Assembly: GCF_003634015.1 (NCBI RefSeq)
Contig: NZ_RBII01000001.1
Span: forward strand, 992,001 to 1,056,000
DNA length: 64,000 bases
Origin: Litorimonas taeanensis
Lineage (GTDB): Bacteria > Pseudomonadota > Alphaproteobacteria > Caulobacterales > Maricaulaceae
Direction: 5' to 3'
Shown here: positions 1 through 9,357 of the stretch, in pieces
How positions within the stretch are numbered: position 1 is the stretch's first letter
Layout of the letters: each line of letters begins with the position of its first letter
Position numbers and translations under genes: made by a program
The notes under the pieces: model-generated
The model's input: only the letters and a program-made list of their open reading frames with translations
Told to the model about the DNA's origin: nothing
Database searches by the model: none

Positions 1-2
1 TT

Positions 3-1202
3 ACCCCTGACCTAAAAATCGACCCTGTCCAAGTTAAGGAAAACTTCGATTATAAAGTTGAAACAGGTGTTATGGGCTCCCCGGAAACACGGAATATTGT
101 CCTCATCACCGCCATTGATGAAGAGATGGCAAATAAAGCCGTAGACGCCCTTAAAGCGGGTGCCGAGGCCACTCTTGTGGCCAATGAATTTGGTATCGGC
201 ACACCTGAGATCTATGATGCAGTTCGGAAAAATGGCATTATTGACGCCGAGAGCTCCGAGGCTGCATTTGCTCTTGAAGAAGGCGATGCCCGCGCCGTTC
301 TAAGCGGTTTGGGGAGCTGGGTTGCCGTTTATGCTGCTGGCGTCACCCCTGCGGTCGTGCCCAATTTTGAAGACGCAAAAGCTGATATCGAAAATGAGTT
401 GATGGAAGCGCATGCTCTTGAAGCCATTTATGACATTTCTGCCGAAATTGAAGACGCCATGGTGGATGGAATGACGCTAGAAGAAATTTCAGAAAAACTA
501 AGCATCCCCCTCTCCGCTTATGACTTTATCGACCGAAGTGGTTCGACGCCCTACAATGTCAGCATGGACGGATTTTCTCTTATCCCCGGTGTTGCGTCTG
601 ACGATGAAATTCTCCGCACCCTCTTCACATCTGATTTAGGCTATCAAACCGACCTTTTCGAAACTTCAAATGGTGGTTACGCCACAATACGCGTTGATGA
701 CATCATTGACTCCAAAATGCGTGAATTTGATGACATTAAAGACGCAGCGACATTAGCTTACTTGAACGAACGCCGCGCTGACGCCTTACGCGAGCTAGCC
801 CTTTCACTAACAAAGCGGGCGAAGGACGGCGAAAGTCTTGCAGAGATTGCGGCTGAATTCGATATGGGGGCCACAATCTCAGAAGTTGGCTTAGTACGAA
901 CAAACCCTCCACAAAGCCTCGGCCCACAAGTCACGGTTGGATTGTTTGACGCTAAAGAAGCAGAGGTTGTTCGCGGTGCGGGCCCTGCCCCACTGACGGA
1001 ACAAATTGCTATTTTAGACCGCATCATAGCGAGCCAAGATGGATTAGCTGGTACCTACTTAGAAGTAATACAAAGCCAAATGACCGCTGCTATTAGCAAT
1101 GACATTCAATCTGCTTACCAAGCTGCAGTATTAGAAGCCAACCCTGTCGTGCCTTACCCTGAAAAAATACGCACAACATTAGGGTTGAACCAAGCTGAAT
1201 AG
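3..1202 (+). CDS. ppiD: PpiD/SurA-type peptidyl-prolyl isomerase, C-terminal part (5' end outside window)
   Basis: The frame is open from the first complete codon at base 3, so the gene begins before the window. The internal ATG at 72 is not the real start. About 400 residues are visible: helical SurA_N-like and parvulin-like segments, then a C-terminal helical tail rich in Ala, Glu and Gln. Family members are inner-membrane-anchored periplasmic foldases that help outer-membrane proteins leave the translocon. The N-terminal membrane anchor expected for PpiD cannot be seen here. It ends 8 bp before trpE; this PPIase-trpE neighbourhood is common in Alphaproteobacteria. The family call rests on overall pattern and context, because the parvulin domain has few invariant residues to check by eye. 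Confidence 0.75.
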   Translation, partial: TPDLKIDPVQVKENFDYKVETGVMGSPETRNIVLITAIDEEMANKAVDALKAGAEATLVANEFGIGTPEIYDAVRKNGIIDAESSEAAFALEEGDARAVLSGLGSWVAVYAAGVTPAVVPNFEDAKADIENELMEAHALEAIYDISAEIEDAMVDGMTLEEISEKLSIPLSAYDFIDRSGSTPYNVSMDGFSLIPGVASDDEILRTLFTSDLGYQTDLFETSNGGYATIRVDDIIDSKMREFDDIKDAATLAYLNERRADALRELALSLTKRAKDGESLAEIAAEFDMGATISEVGLVRTNPPQSLGPQVTVGLFDAKEAEVVRGAGPAPLTEQIAILDRIIASQDGLAGTYLEVIQSQMTAAISNDIQSAYQAAVLEANPVVPYPEKIRTTLGLNQAE

Positions 1203-1210
1203 CAAAACAA

Positions 1211-2680
1211 ATGGCGCTTGAATTCCATCCCCGTTCTGAGGATTTCCAAGCCTCAGCGATACCGCAACTCGTCTACACGCGGATTATCAATGATATGGAC
1301 ACGCCCGTTTCGGCGTTTCTAAAGGCGGCCCTTGGAAAACCTTATGCTTTCCTCTTTGAATCCGTTCAAGGCGGGGAGCAACGCGGACGTTATAGCTTCT
1401 TTGGCTTTGACCCAGATTTGGTCTGGAGAGGTTTTGGCGAAAAAAGTGAAGTATCTAGGGATGGGGGACAATCTTTTGTAAACCTCAGCGGTAAACCCCT
1501 CGATTCCTTACGAAAACTGCAGGGCGAATCACATTTCAAGCTTCCTGAAGGCATCCCTCCTATGGCAGCGGGTCTATTTGGCTACCTTGGCTATGATATG
1601 ATACGTCAGGTCGAAGATATACCAGCAAGTAATATCGACCCTATCGGGACCCCTGATGCCATCATGGTCCGCCCCAAAATTGTCTGCATATTTGACCAAA
1701 TCGCTCAAGAAATAATTATTGCCTCAACTGTATATCCTGACCATTCACCCAACGCTGCTTATGAATGTATCGAAGCCGTCGTAGAGGATTTGACTCGCCC
1801 CGTTTCAGCAAGAGGATTCGAACCGATTCCAACGCCCGCAATTGAACCCCGTCTGGGAACGACCGCTAAAAAATTTGCAACCCGGGTAAAAGCGGCAAAG
1901 GACTATATTTTAGCAGGCGATATCTTCCAAGTTGTGCTGGGTCAGCGCCTTTCAGCCCCTCTACCCGCCTCACCATTTTCACTATACCGCTCTCTACGGC
2001 GAATGAACCCTTCTCCATTTCTTTATTTTTTAGATTTTGAAGACCACCAAATTATTGGTTCAAGCCCCGAAATCCTTGTACGACTTCGCGATGGCATCGT
2101 GACAGTCCGTCCAATCGCAGGGACCCGCCCCCGCGGGAAGACTGCCGCTCAAGACAAAGCATTGGAAGCAGAGCTTCTTGCAGACCCCAAAGAGCTCGCG
2201 GAACATCTCATGCTCCTTGACTTAGGACGTAATGATGTCGGCCGCGTTGCAAAACCCGGAACAGTTCGCGTGACAGAGCGCTTCACAATTGAACGCTACA
2301 GTCATGTCATGCACATTGTTTCCAATGTCGAAGGAGAAATCCAAGATGACATGGACGCAGTTTCCGCTCTATTCGCTGGGTTTCCCGCTGGCACAGTTTC
2401 AGGTGCGCCAAAAGTTCGTGCCATGGAAATTATTGACGAACTTGAAGAAGAAAAACGCGGAATTTATGCGGGTGCGGTTGGTTATATTAGCTCTAATGGG
2501 GATATGGATACTGCCATCGCCCTTCGCACCGGCATCGTAAAAAACAACACACTTCACGTACGCGCTGGCGCAGGCATCGTAATGGATTCTGTTCCGCAAT
2601 TAGAATTTGAAGAAACACTTCACAAAGCCGCTGCCTTGTTTCGCGCTGCCGAGCAATCTGTGAATTTTGAGAGGAATTAA
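1211..2680 (+). CDS. trpE: Anthranilate synthase component I
   Basis: Converts chorismate to anthranilate with ammonia supplied by TrpG, the first step of tryptophan synthesis in the cytosol. The 489 residues match stand-alone TrpE length. Chorismate-binding motifs are visible: GSSPEILVR and RPIAGTRPRGKT in the middle, LDLGRNDVGRV after them, and FPAGTVSGAPKVRAMEIID and YAGAVGY toward the C terminus. The ATG follows the preceding stop by 8 bp and lacks a clear Shine-Dalgarno sequence, so translation may be coupled to the upstream gene. trpG begins 3 bp after its stop. No Trp-rich leader peptide or attenuator lies directly upstream; any such control must be further upstream or absent. Confidence 0.97.
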   Translation: MALEFHPRSEDFQASAIPQLVYTRIINDMDTPVSAFLKAALGKPYAFLFESVQGGEQRGRYSFFGFDPDLVWRGFGEKSEVSRDGGQSFVNLSGKPLDSLRKLQGESHFKLPEGIPPMAAGLFGYLGYDMIRQVEDIPASNIDPIGTPDAIMVRPKIVCIFDQIAQEIIIASTVYPDHSPNAAYECIEAVVEDLTRPVSARGFEPIPTPAIEPRLGTTAKKFATRVKAAKDYILAGDIFQVVLGQRLSAPLPASPFSLYRSLRRMNPSPFLYFLDFEDHQIIGSSPEILVRLRDGIVTVRPIAGTRPRGKTAAQDKALEAELLADPKELAEHLMLLDLGRNDVGRVAKPGTVRVTERFTIERYSHVMHIVSNVEGEIQDDMDAVSALFAGFPAGTVSGAPKVRAMEIIDELEEEKRGIYAGAVGYISSNGDMDTAIALRTGIVKNNTLHVRAGAGIVMDSVPQLEFEETLHKAAALFRAAEQSVNFERN

Positions 2681-2683
2681 GTT

Positions 2684-3253
2684 ATGCTCCTCGTCATCGA
2701 TAATTACGACAGCTTTACTTATAACCTTGTTCATTACGCACAAGAACTCGGTGCCGAGACCCATGTCATCCGAAACGACGATATGAGTGCGCAAGAAGCC
2801 CTCGAACTCGGGGCTGAAGCTATCCTCCTCTCTCCTGGGCCGAAAACCCCCAACGAAGCCGGAATCTGCCTCGACATTCTTCGTCAAGCCCCTGACACCC
2901 TCCCAATTCTTGGAATTTGCTTGGGTCAACAGAGCATGGGACAGGTCTTTGGCGGGAACGTCATTCGTTCAAAAACCATCATGCACGGGAAAATATCAGA
3001 TGTAGAAAATGATGGATCAGGTCTTTTTGAAGGCTTACCCAAATCCTTCAAAGCAACGCGATATCACAGCCTTGCCGTTGAACGGGAAACGCTTCCAGAT
3101 GTCTTGATTGCAAATGCATGGACGGATGATGGAGAAATAATGGGACTTCGACATGTCAGCCGCCCGATTCATGGCCTGCAATTCCATCCTGAATCTATAG
3201 CTTCAGAATATGGGCATGACCTCATTCAAAACTTTTTAAAGCTTACGAAATGA
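2684..3253 (+). CDS. trpG: Anthranilate synthase component II (glutamine amidotransferase)
   Basis: Hydrolyses glutamine and passes ammonia to TrpE. It is a class I amidotransferase of 189 residues: nucleophile Cys79 in GICLGQQSMG, and the His168/Glu170 pair in LQFHPES near the C terminus. The start is preceded by GAGAGGAA. The last bases overlap the trpD start as ATGA, which implies translational coupling. It is a separate protein, not fused to TrpE or TrpD. Confidence 0.97.
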   Translation: MLLVIDNYDSFTYNLVHYAQELGAETHVIRNDDMSAQEALELGAEAILLSPGPKTPNEAGICLDILRQAPDTLPILGICLGQQSMGQVFGGNVIRSKTIMHGKISDVENDGSGLFEGLPKSFKATRYHSLAVERETLPDVLIANAWTDDGEIMGLRHVSRPIHGLQFHPESIASEYGHDLIQNFLKLTK

Positions 3254-4263
3254 GTTTTAACACAGACATATTTAAATCCTTCGCCGCAGGCGAACGACCT
3301 AATGCTGAAACCTTTGGCATAGCGCTCAACACAATCTTACGCGGCGAAGCCTCAGATATGGAAGTGAGTGCGCTTTTACTGGGTCTAGAGATGGTTGGTT
3401 TATCATCCGACATCATTCGTGTTGGGGTCGAGACTATGCGCGCCCATATGACTCCCGTTCATATAGAGGCCGACATAATTGATATTGTGGGAACGGGAGG
3501 AACTGGTCTGCACACACTCTCTATCTCTACAGCAAGTGCCTTGGTTTGCGCCGGCGCCGGCGCGAAGGTTGCTAAACACGGAAATCGTGCTGCAAGCAGC
3601 CTAACGGGTACAGCAGACACATTATCAGAACTGGGAGTGAACCTAGCTATTAGCCCCGAAAAAGCAGCAGAATGCGTAGATAAGGCGGGGGTCGGATTTC
3701 TTTTCGCACCAAATCATCATCCCGCTATGCGCCATGTCGGACCTGCTAGAAAGGCTCTTGGGATACGTACTTTGTTCAATTTGTTGGGGCCAATGAGCAA
3801 TCCAGCGGGCGCAAAAAGAATGCTCGTTGGGGTCAATAACAATGATTGGCGGCATCTTATGGCTGAGGCATTTGCTGGCCTATCCATGGATCATGTCTGG
3901 ATTGTTCACGGCTCAGATGGCCTCGATGAAATCACAACAACAGGTCCAACCGCGGTTAGTGAAGTGAAAAATGGAACGGTCAAGGAATTGAACCTATCCC
4001 CTCAGAGTTATGGCATTTCACTTTCTACAATTGAAAGTCTACGCGGGGGTCATCCCGCTGAAAATGCTCAAGCCTTATTATCGCTTTTAGACGGGGAACA
4101 TAGCGATTATCGTGATATAGTACTCCTTAATAGCGCTGCCGCTTTAATGATTGCGGGACTCGCCTCTGATATCCCTCAAGGTTTGGATAAAGCTATAAGC
4201 GCTATTGATAGTGGTTTGGCACATCAAGCCCTTCGGAAACTAATTGAAGTTAGTCATGGATAA
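3250..4263 (+). CDS. trpD: Anthranilate phosphoribosyltransferase
   Basis: Joins anthranilate to phosphoribosyl pyrophosphate. The 337 residues fit the family. The PRPP-binding glycine loop IVGTGGTGLHTLSISTASA is near residues 78-97, followed by KHGNRAASSLTGTADTLSELG and the NLLGPMSNPA segment typical of TrpD. It starts inside the trpG stop (ATGA) and its own stop overlaps the trpC start, so the four trp genes read as one transcript. Confidence 0.96.
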   Translation: MSFNTDIFKSFAAGERPNAETFGIALNTILRGEASDMEVSALLLGLEMVGLSSDIIRVGVETMRAHMTPVHIEADIIDIVGTGGTGLHTLSISTASALVCAGAGAKVAKHGNRAASSLTGTADTLSELGVNLAISPEKAAECVDKAGVGFLFAPNHHPAMRHVGPARKALGIRTLFNLLGPMSNPAGAKRMLVGVNNNDWRHLMAEAFAGLSMDHVWIVHGSDGLDEITTTGPTAVSEVKNGTVKELNLSPQSYGISLSTIESLRGGHPAENAQALLSLLDGEHSDYRDIVLLNSAAALMIAGLASDIPQGLDKAISAIDSGLAHQALRKLIEVSHG

Positions 4264-5068
4264 CTCTCCCAAAGCTCTCATGGACGCGCCTGACGTTTTA
4301 TTGAAAATAGCGGCTTACAAGGCCGAAGAAGTCGCAAATCTTTACGAAGACATTTCCATTGAAGATCTGCGAGTCATTGCAAGAGACCAACAGCCTGCTC
4401 TCGGTTTCTCGGCGGCATTACTGTGCGGAACCTCCCCTGCCATTATAGCAGAGGTAAAAAAAGCGAGCCCCTCAAAAGGTCTTATTCGCGCTGATTTCGA
4501 TCCTGTCGCCATTGCGAGAGCCTATGAAGATGGAGGCGCAGCCTGTCTCTCCGTGCTTACCGACGGTCCGGGTTTCCAAGGTAGCCCTGAAATATTTGCG
4601 CAGGTCAGAAAGGTATCCAGTCTCCCCCTACTTCGCAAAGATTTTATGCTTGACCCGATTCAAGTCGTAGAGAGCCGTGCTATGGGCGCGGATTGCATTC
4701 TAATTATCATGGCAATGATTGACGACAAAGCCGCGCAAGCTTTATTTGATGAAGCTAAAGCTCTCGGAATGGATGCACTTATAGAGACTCATGATGAAGC
4801 TGAACTCGAAAGAGCGATAGAGCTGGGAGCAGAGCTAATAGGAATAAATAACCGTGACTTACGGACATTTGATACATCACTGAAGACGTTTGAACGTCTC
4901 GCTCCCAAGGCCCCTAAAGACGCATTATTAGTCGCCGAGAGCGGTATCTTCACATCTGAAGACGTAGCAAGACTACAAAAGCAAGGTGCCCAAGCGTATC
5001 TAATTGGTGAGAGCTTTATGCGGCAAGATGATGTTGCAGCAGCCTTGAAGGCCTTACGAAGGTCTTGA
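4256..5068 (+). CDS. trpC: Indole-3-glycerol phosphate synthase
   Basis: TIM-barrel enzyme that closes the indole ring from carboxyphenylamino-deoxyribulose phosphate. Visible signatures are AEVKKASPSKGLIRADFDP, LRKDFMLDPIQV, IGINNRDLRTF and VAESGIF. A TTG at 4244 is possible, but the ATG at 4256 has GAAG six bases upstream and overlaps the trpD stop by 8 bp, so it is preferred (270 residues). The trpF, trpB and trpA functions are not in this window. In several relatives moaC and moeA lie between trpC and lexA; here lexA follows after 60 bp. Confidence 0.95.
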   Translation: MDNSPKALMDAPDVLLKIAAYKAEEVANLYEDISIEDLRVIARDQQPALGFSAALLCGTSPAIIAEVKKASPSKGLIRADFDPVAIARAYEDGGAACLSVLTDGPGFQGSPEIFAQVRKVSSLPLLRKDFMLDPIQVVESRAMGADCILIIMAMIDDKAAQALFDEAKALGMDALIETHDEAELERAIELGAELIGINNRDLRTFDTSLKTFERLAPKAPKDALLVAESGIFTSEDVARLQKQGAQAYLIGESFMRQDDVAAALKALRRS

Positions 5069-5077
5069 CAACCACGA

Positions 5078-5092
5078 GAACAACACTAGAAC
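5078..5092. promoter_or_regulatory. SOS box (alphaproteobacterial LexA operator) upstream of lexA
   Basis: Perfect GAAC-N7-GAAC: GAAC at 5078-5081, seven bases, GAAC at 5089-5092. This direct repeat is the known LexA operator of Alphaproteobacteria. It begins 9 bp after the trpC stop and ends 36 bp before the lexA ATG, as expected for LexA autoregulation. Confidence 0.9.
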
Positions 5093-5128
5093 ACAAGGTG
5101 AATGTTTCTGATTTGTTCGAGGTGGTAA

Positions 5129-5785
5129 ATGCTAACGCAAAAGCAAAAAGACTTGTTAATATTGATTGATGCACGAGTGAAAGCCGTCGGTGTCCCTCCC
5201 TCATATGACGAAATGAAAGACTCTTTAGGGTTAGCCAGCAAATCAGGTATTCATCGATTGATATCAGCGCTCGAAGAACGTGGGTTCATTCGTCGTCTCC
5301 CTAATAAAGCACGTGCCTTAGAAGTATTAAAGCTGCCCGAAGACATGCAAGACAAAGTCGTGTCCTTTACTAAGGAAAAGTCAGCGCCCCAACCCGCCAA
5401 TGACGGAACAGCAATCCCCTTTGTTGGTAAAATCGCCGCAGGTCTGCCCATTATGGCAATTGAGGATAGTTATAATACTATGGTGGTACCGCCTCATATG
5501 GCCGGCAATGGTGATCATTACGCCCTCGAAATTGAAGGGGAATCGATGAAAGATGCTGGCATTTTAGATGGCGATATTGTTGTCGTGAAAAAAGCCAACA
5601 CAGCCCGAAACAATCAAATTGTTGTCGCTCTCGTCGACCAAGATGAGGCAACCTTAAAGCGGTTATATAAATCCGGGCAAACTGTTGAACTCATTGCAGA
5701 AAACCCTGACTTTGAAACACAAATATATGGCCCCGACCGCGTTGAAATCCAAGGCGTTCTTGTTGGGTTATTACGCCAATATTGA
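5129..5785 (+). CDS. lexA: SOS repressor LexA
   Basis: Transcriptional repressor of the DNA-damage response that self-cleaves when stimulated by RecA filaments. The N-terminal winged helix spans about residues 1-65. The Ala104-Gly105 cleavage site sits in KIAAGLP, the catalytic Ser139 in GESMKD and the general base Lys177 in EATLKRLY, so all parts needed for autocleavage are present. The 218 residues and the long linker fit alphaproteobacterial LexA. The start follows GAGGTGG. A LexA box lies upstream, and a second perfect box lies before the microprotein gene at 30.4 kb. Confidence 0.97.
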   Translation: MLTQKQKDLLILIDARVKAVGVPPSYDEMKDSLGLASKSGIHRLISALEERGFIRRLPNKARALEVLKLPEDMQDKVVSFTKEKSAPQPANDGTAIPFVGKIAAGLPIMAIEDSYNTMVVPPHMAGNGDHYALEIEGESMKDAGILDGDIVVVKKANTARNNQIVVALVDQDEATLKRLYKSGQTVELIAENPDFETQIYGPDRVEIQGVLVGLLRQY

Positions 5786-5802
5786 GGCTTTTTATGTAAT
5801 TA

Positions 5803-7911
5803 TTACTCCCAAAGTCGGCGTTGTGACGTCGGCTTTTTTATACCTACACGTTTAACTGTGCCCTTTGACAAATAAATTTCCTGAGCACCTCCCTCGCGCA
5901 AGACACGGCCATCAATAAGTTCCGCTCGACAATGACGCCTGACCTCAGGGCCAACATCTCGCTGTGTAAGAATAACGATATCAGACTGTTCGCACTCAAG
6001 CCTCGCCTCAGACGGGTGATTTAAGATAGATAAGACTTTGTTTTGTACCACAAAGCGACAGGCTAGCTCATCACACGGGGCTTCTACAGCGTGCATATTG
6101 GCCACATCGAAATCGCTCTGCCCAGCCTTCTCTGCGAATTGTTCCCGCCCATATCTGTCAGCACGTTCACTCGTGACTATAAGCCTCTGATATTCCTCGG
6201 TTTCCCAAAAAGAAACGCGTCCGTCTTCAGAAATTCTGATATCAGGGGGAATTACTGTCCACCACCCTAGGGCACAGATTACAATTAAACACATAGCCAG
6301 AATTCTAGCTCTTAATTTGCCAACCAACATCCAAATAAATGCCAGTCCATAAACCGCAATCATCCAATTCGGCGCCTGACGAATATAAGTCATCGCTCCT
6401 TCTAATGACGCCACCCATTTTGATATTTCAAGAATAGGCAAAAGGGATTGCCCCATCAACCAGAGGGGAAATCTCTCAAGGCTAAATGGAAATGCTATAA
6501 GCGAAATGATCCCAAGCGGCATCACAGCAAAGGTGAAAATCGGCATAGCGAACAAGTTTCCTAGCAATCCGTATCGCGCAATCCGCCCGAAATGGAACAG
6601 AGCAAAGCCTGCAGTCGCTAAACCTGCAACAAAACTTGTAACGCTAAGAGAGATGAAGTTACGGCGGATAATTGCGGCCCATTTACTCTCGAATGGGTAA
6701 TGCCGCCGGTCTTGCCAATGCCTATAGACAACTACCAAGGCAAGCACCGCAGCGAATGACATTTGAAAGCCCACAGAGACCAAGCTCTCTGGATGCAGAA
6801 TCAATGTGATAAAAGCAGCGACAGATACAGATCGGATAGAAATCGCCTGCCTATCAAGTATTACAGCCGTAAAAATTATCACCGCCATAATAAAAGCACG
6901 CTGCGTCGCAACAGAGGCGCCGGACAACACCAAATAACTGGCCGCCGCCACAATCGCGAGAATGGCTGCAAATTTTCTCACGTCATAACGCCGAGATAAG
7001 GGTGCAATACAAGCCAATAAGAAGGTAAATACATAATAAGCCGAACCCGCAAGTAACCCCATATGCAATCCAGAGATGGCTAATATATGCGCAAGGCCAG
7101 CCGCGCGTAATGCATCCGTTTGGTCAGGCGGAATGTAGCGTCTAACACCCGTAAGCAGTGCGGCTTGCAACCCTGCTGTTTCAGACGGCCCAGTCTCTGA
7201 TATTCTTTTTGCTAGTCCGAAGCGTAATTTAGAAATTTTTTGTTTTAGTGACGTTTCATCAGAGCGTTCCACTTTAGGGACTGAGATAGCAAATCCAAAC
7301 CCGCCTATCTTATCATAATAGGCTCTTCTTGATGGGTTATAACCGTTATAAACTGCGGGGCCTGGCGGTTCAGATAAAATCGCACGAATTTCAATGAAAT
7401 CGCTGGCTGTAGCGGCTTCTAAGTGTTTTTGCCCAAGCCTTATTCTGACTTTGTGCGGAGTTTGATTTGGTTCTAATTGCTCTATGTCTTTAACGCGTAA
7501 ATGCCAACTAACACCTGAACCAGAGGCTTGAATGGACTCAACCCAACCCCTTACATCATACGCATGCTCATAAAATGGAAGACGCGGCGTTTTAACCGCA
7601 TGACTATGCCAAACTGCTCGCCCGAACCCCAAAGCTATAGCAAAAATGATAAACATCCATGCCCAGAAAGTAGTGTCTTTATCTCGCCCCCAATAAACTA
7701 GTGCTGATATAACAGCGAGTACAGCGACAACCACACGCCAATCCGGTTCGAATCCTAACCCGAAATACAGGGCAATTCCAACGCCAATGCTAACAACAAA
7801 ATTATCAAAATTTAGTCGTGGAGCGGCGATAAGGGTTTTGAATGCCACTCGGACATCAAAACTCTCTCCAGGGCTATTGAAAGCCTGTATGTTATGAAAT
7901 AGACCGCGCAC
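5803..7911 (-). CDS. comEC: ComEC/Rec2-family DNA-uptake channel
   Basis: Polytopic inner-membrane protein of the family that moves single-stranded DNA into the cytoplasm during transformation. The 702 residues contain two or three N-terminal membrane segments, a soluble DUF4131-like/OB region (about 100-230) and the Competence domain with LLTGVRRYIPPDQTDALRAAGLAHILAISGLHMGLLAG and many further helices to about residue 560. The C-terminal 130 residues lack the HxHxDH metallo-beta-lactamase motif, so the nuclease-like domain is absent or degenerate, which is common in this class. The start is GTG with a weak Shine-Dalgarno. Only 31 bp separate it from the divergent gltX. Natural competence cannot be concluded from this gene alone. 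Confidence 0.9.
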   Translation of the reverse strand: MRGLFHNIQAFNSPGESFDVRVAFKTLIAAPRLNFDNFVVSIGVGIALYFGLGFEPDWRVVVAVLAVISALVYWGRDKDTTFWAWMFIIFAIALGFGRAVWHSHAVKTPRLPFYEHAYDVRGWVESIQASGSGVSWHLRVKDIEQLEPNQTPHKVRIRLGQKHLEAATASDFIEIRAILSEPPGPAVYNGYNPSRRAYYDKIGGFGFAISVPKVERSDETSLKQKISKLRFGLAKRISETGPSETAGLQAALLTGVRRYIPPDQTDALRAAGLAHILAISGLHMGLLAGSAYYVFTFLLACIAPLSRRYDVRKFAAILAIVAAASYLVLSGASVATQRAFIMAVIIFTAVILDRQAISIRSVSVAAFITLILHPESLVSVGFQMSFAAVLALVVVYRHWQDRRHYPFESKWAAIIRRNFISLSVTSFVAGLATAGFALFHFGRIARYGLLGNLFAMPIFTFAVMPLGIISLIAFPFSLERFPLWLMGQSLLPILEISKWVASLEGAMTYIRQAPNWMIAVYGLAFIWMLVGKLRARILAMCLIVICALGWWTVIPPDIRISEDGRVSFWETEEYQRLIVTSERADRYGREQFAEKAGQSDFDVANMHAVEAPCDELACRFVVQNKVLSILNHPSEARLECEQSDIVILTQRDVGPEVRRHCRAELIDGRVLREGGAQEIYLSKGTVKRVGIKKPTSQRRLWE
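5813..5839 (+). terminator. Intrinsic terminator after lexA, inside the comEC 3' end
   Basis: Nine-bp stem (5813-5821 with 5826-5834, two G-U pairs), loop TGTG, then a T run to 5839. It ends lexA transcription about 30-50 bp past its stop and lies within the last codons of the convergent comEC. Confidence 0.75.
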
Positions 7912-7942
7912 AACCCGAATAGTTTACGGGGTGGAATGTATT

Positions 7943-9343
7943 ATGACGACCCAAAAAATAATCACACGATTTGCACCATCTCCAACGGGGTACCTTCATA
8001 TTGGAGGGGCTAGAACAGCGCTTTTCAATTATTACTTTGCAAAACATGTGGGTGGAGAGTTTCACCTTCGCATTGAGGATACTGATAAAGCCCGTTCAAC
8101 TGAGGCTGCAACGCAAGCTATCATTGATGGCCTTGCATGGCTTGGCCTTACTTATGACGGCGAAATCATCTTCCAGAGTCAACGTGCCGATGCCCATATC
8201 GCTGCGGCTAATGCTCTATTGGATGCTGGGCTCGCATATCGCTGTCCCTTAGAAGGTGACGCCTTAGATGCTGAACGAGAGAAATGCCGTGAAGCCGGAC
8301 AAGCCTTCAGATCGTCATATCGCGACCAAAATCATAGCACTGGCGCTATCCGTTTTCGTGTACCTGAGGGGCAGACCTCTCTTACAGACCATGTCCAAGG
8401 TAATATCACATGGGAAAATACCGAGCTGGACGACCTTGTGCTTTTAAGAGCGGATGGGACGCCCACCTATATGCTCGCCGTTGTAGTAGACGACCATGAT
8501 ATGGGCGTTACCCATGTTATTCGTGGAGACGATCATTTAATCAATGCCGCTCGTCAGCAACAAATATATGCCGCATTAGGTTGGAATATTCCTCAGTGGG
8601 CACATGTGCCCCTTATTCACGGCCCAGATGGAAAAAAACTTTCAAAAAGACACGGCGCCCTCGGTGTCGAAGCTTATCGTGATATGGGTTACCTTCCATC
8701 AGGTCTTAGAAACTATCTTGTAAAATTGGGGTGGGCCCACGGAGATGATGAGCTGTTCTTTGACGATCAGGCCATAAGTGACGTTTTTGAATTGGATGGG
8801 ATAAACGCCTCTCCTGCCCGTCTTGATTTTGACAAGATGGATTTCATTAATGGACAACATATCGTGCATACGGATGATAAGGTTATCCTTGGTCGTCTTC
8901 TCGACTATTTATCGCCTAATGAGATAAGCGAACAAAAGTTGAAGCGTTTATCAGCCGCTATGGCAACACTAAAACCTCGTTCAAAAACCCTCAAAGAAAT
9001 GGTTGAACAAGCTGACTACCTTTTGGTTGACCGCCCTTTAACCCTAGAAGGAAAAACAGCCAAACCTTTACGTCGAGACGGCGTAATTGAACTACTAACG
9101 GCTTTGACTTTACAGCTTAAAGCCTTAGAAAGCGGAGCATGGAGCGCGGAGACAATCCAGCGCCTTCTAACAGATTTTGCGGCTGAAAACGACATCGGGT
9201 TTGGCCGGATTGGACAACCTGTTCGCGCAGCGCTGACAGGTGGACGCCCATCCCCTGATTTATCAGAGGTTTTGGCGCTCCTTGGGAAAGACGAATGTCT
9301 GGGCAGACTGACTGACTGCCTTGATGTTCTTTCAGATAACTAA
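7943..9343 (+). CDS. gltX: Glutamyl-tRNA synthetase
   Basis: Class I synthetase charging tRNA-Glu; in bacteria lacking GlnRS it may also charge tRNA-Gln. HIGH motif at residues 19-22 within [21 protein letters not shown] equivalent in GKKLSKRHG; 466 residues. An in-frame GTG at 7931 exists, but the ATG at 7943 has GTGGAA at good spacing and gives the conserved N terminus, so it was chosen. Alphaproteobacteria often carry two GltX paralogues; which one this is cannot be told here. gltA follows after 14 bp. Confidence 0.95.
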   Translation: MTTQKIITRFAPSPTGYLHIGGARTALFNYYFAKHVGGEFHLRIEDTDKARSTEAATQAIIDGLAWLGLTYDGEIIFQSQRADAHIAAANALLDAGLAYRCPLEGDALDAEREKCREAGQAFRSSYRDQNHSTGAIRFRVPEGQTSLTDHVQGNITWENTELDDLVLLRADGTPTYMLAVVVDDHDMGVTHVIRGDDHLINAARQQQIYAALGWNIPQWAHVPLIHGPDGKKLSKRHGALGVEAYRDMGYLPSGLRNYLVKLGWAHGDDELFFDDQAISDVFELDGINASPARLDFDKMDFINGQHIVHTDDKVILGRLLDYLSPNEISEQKLKRLSAAMATLKPRSKTLKEMVEQADYLLVDRPLTLEGKTAKPLRRDGVIELLTALTLQLKALESGAWSAETIQRLLTDFAAENDIGFGRIGQPVRAALTGGRPSPDLSEVLALLGKDECLGRLTDCLDVLSDN

Positions 9344-9357
9344 AAAGCGAGAGAAGC

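Noticed and set aside
5751-5765. GTTC-N7-GTTA near the lexA 3' end as an extra LexA box
   Set aside because: The second half site is mismatched and it lies at the end of coding sequence, not at a promoter.
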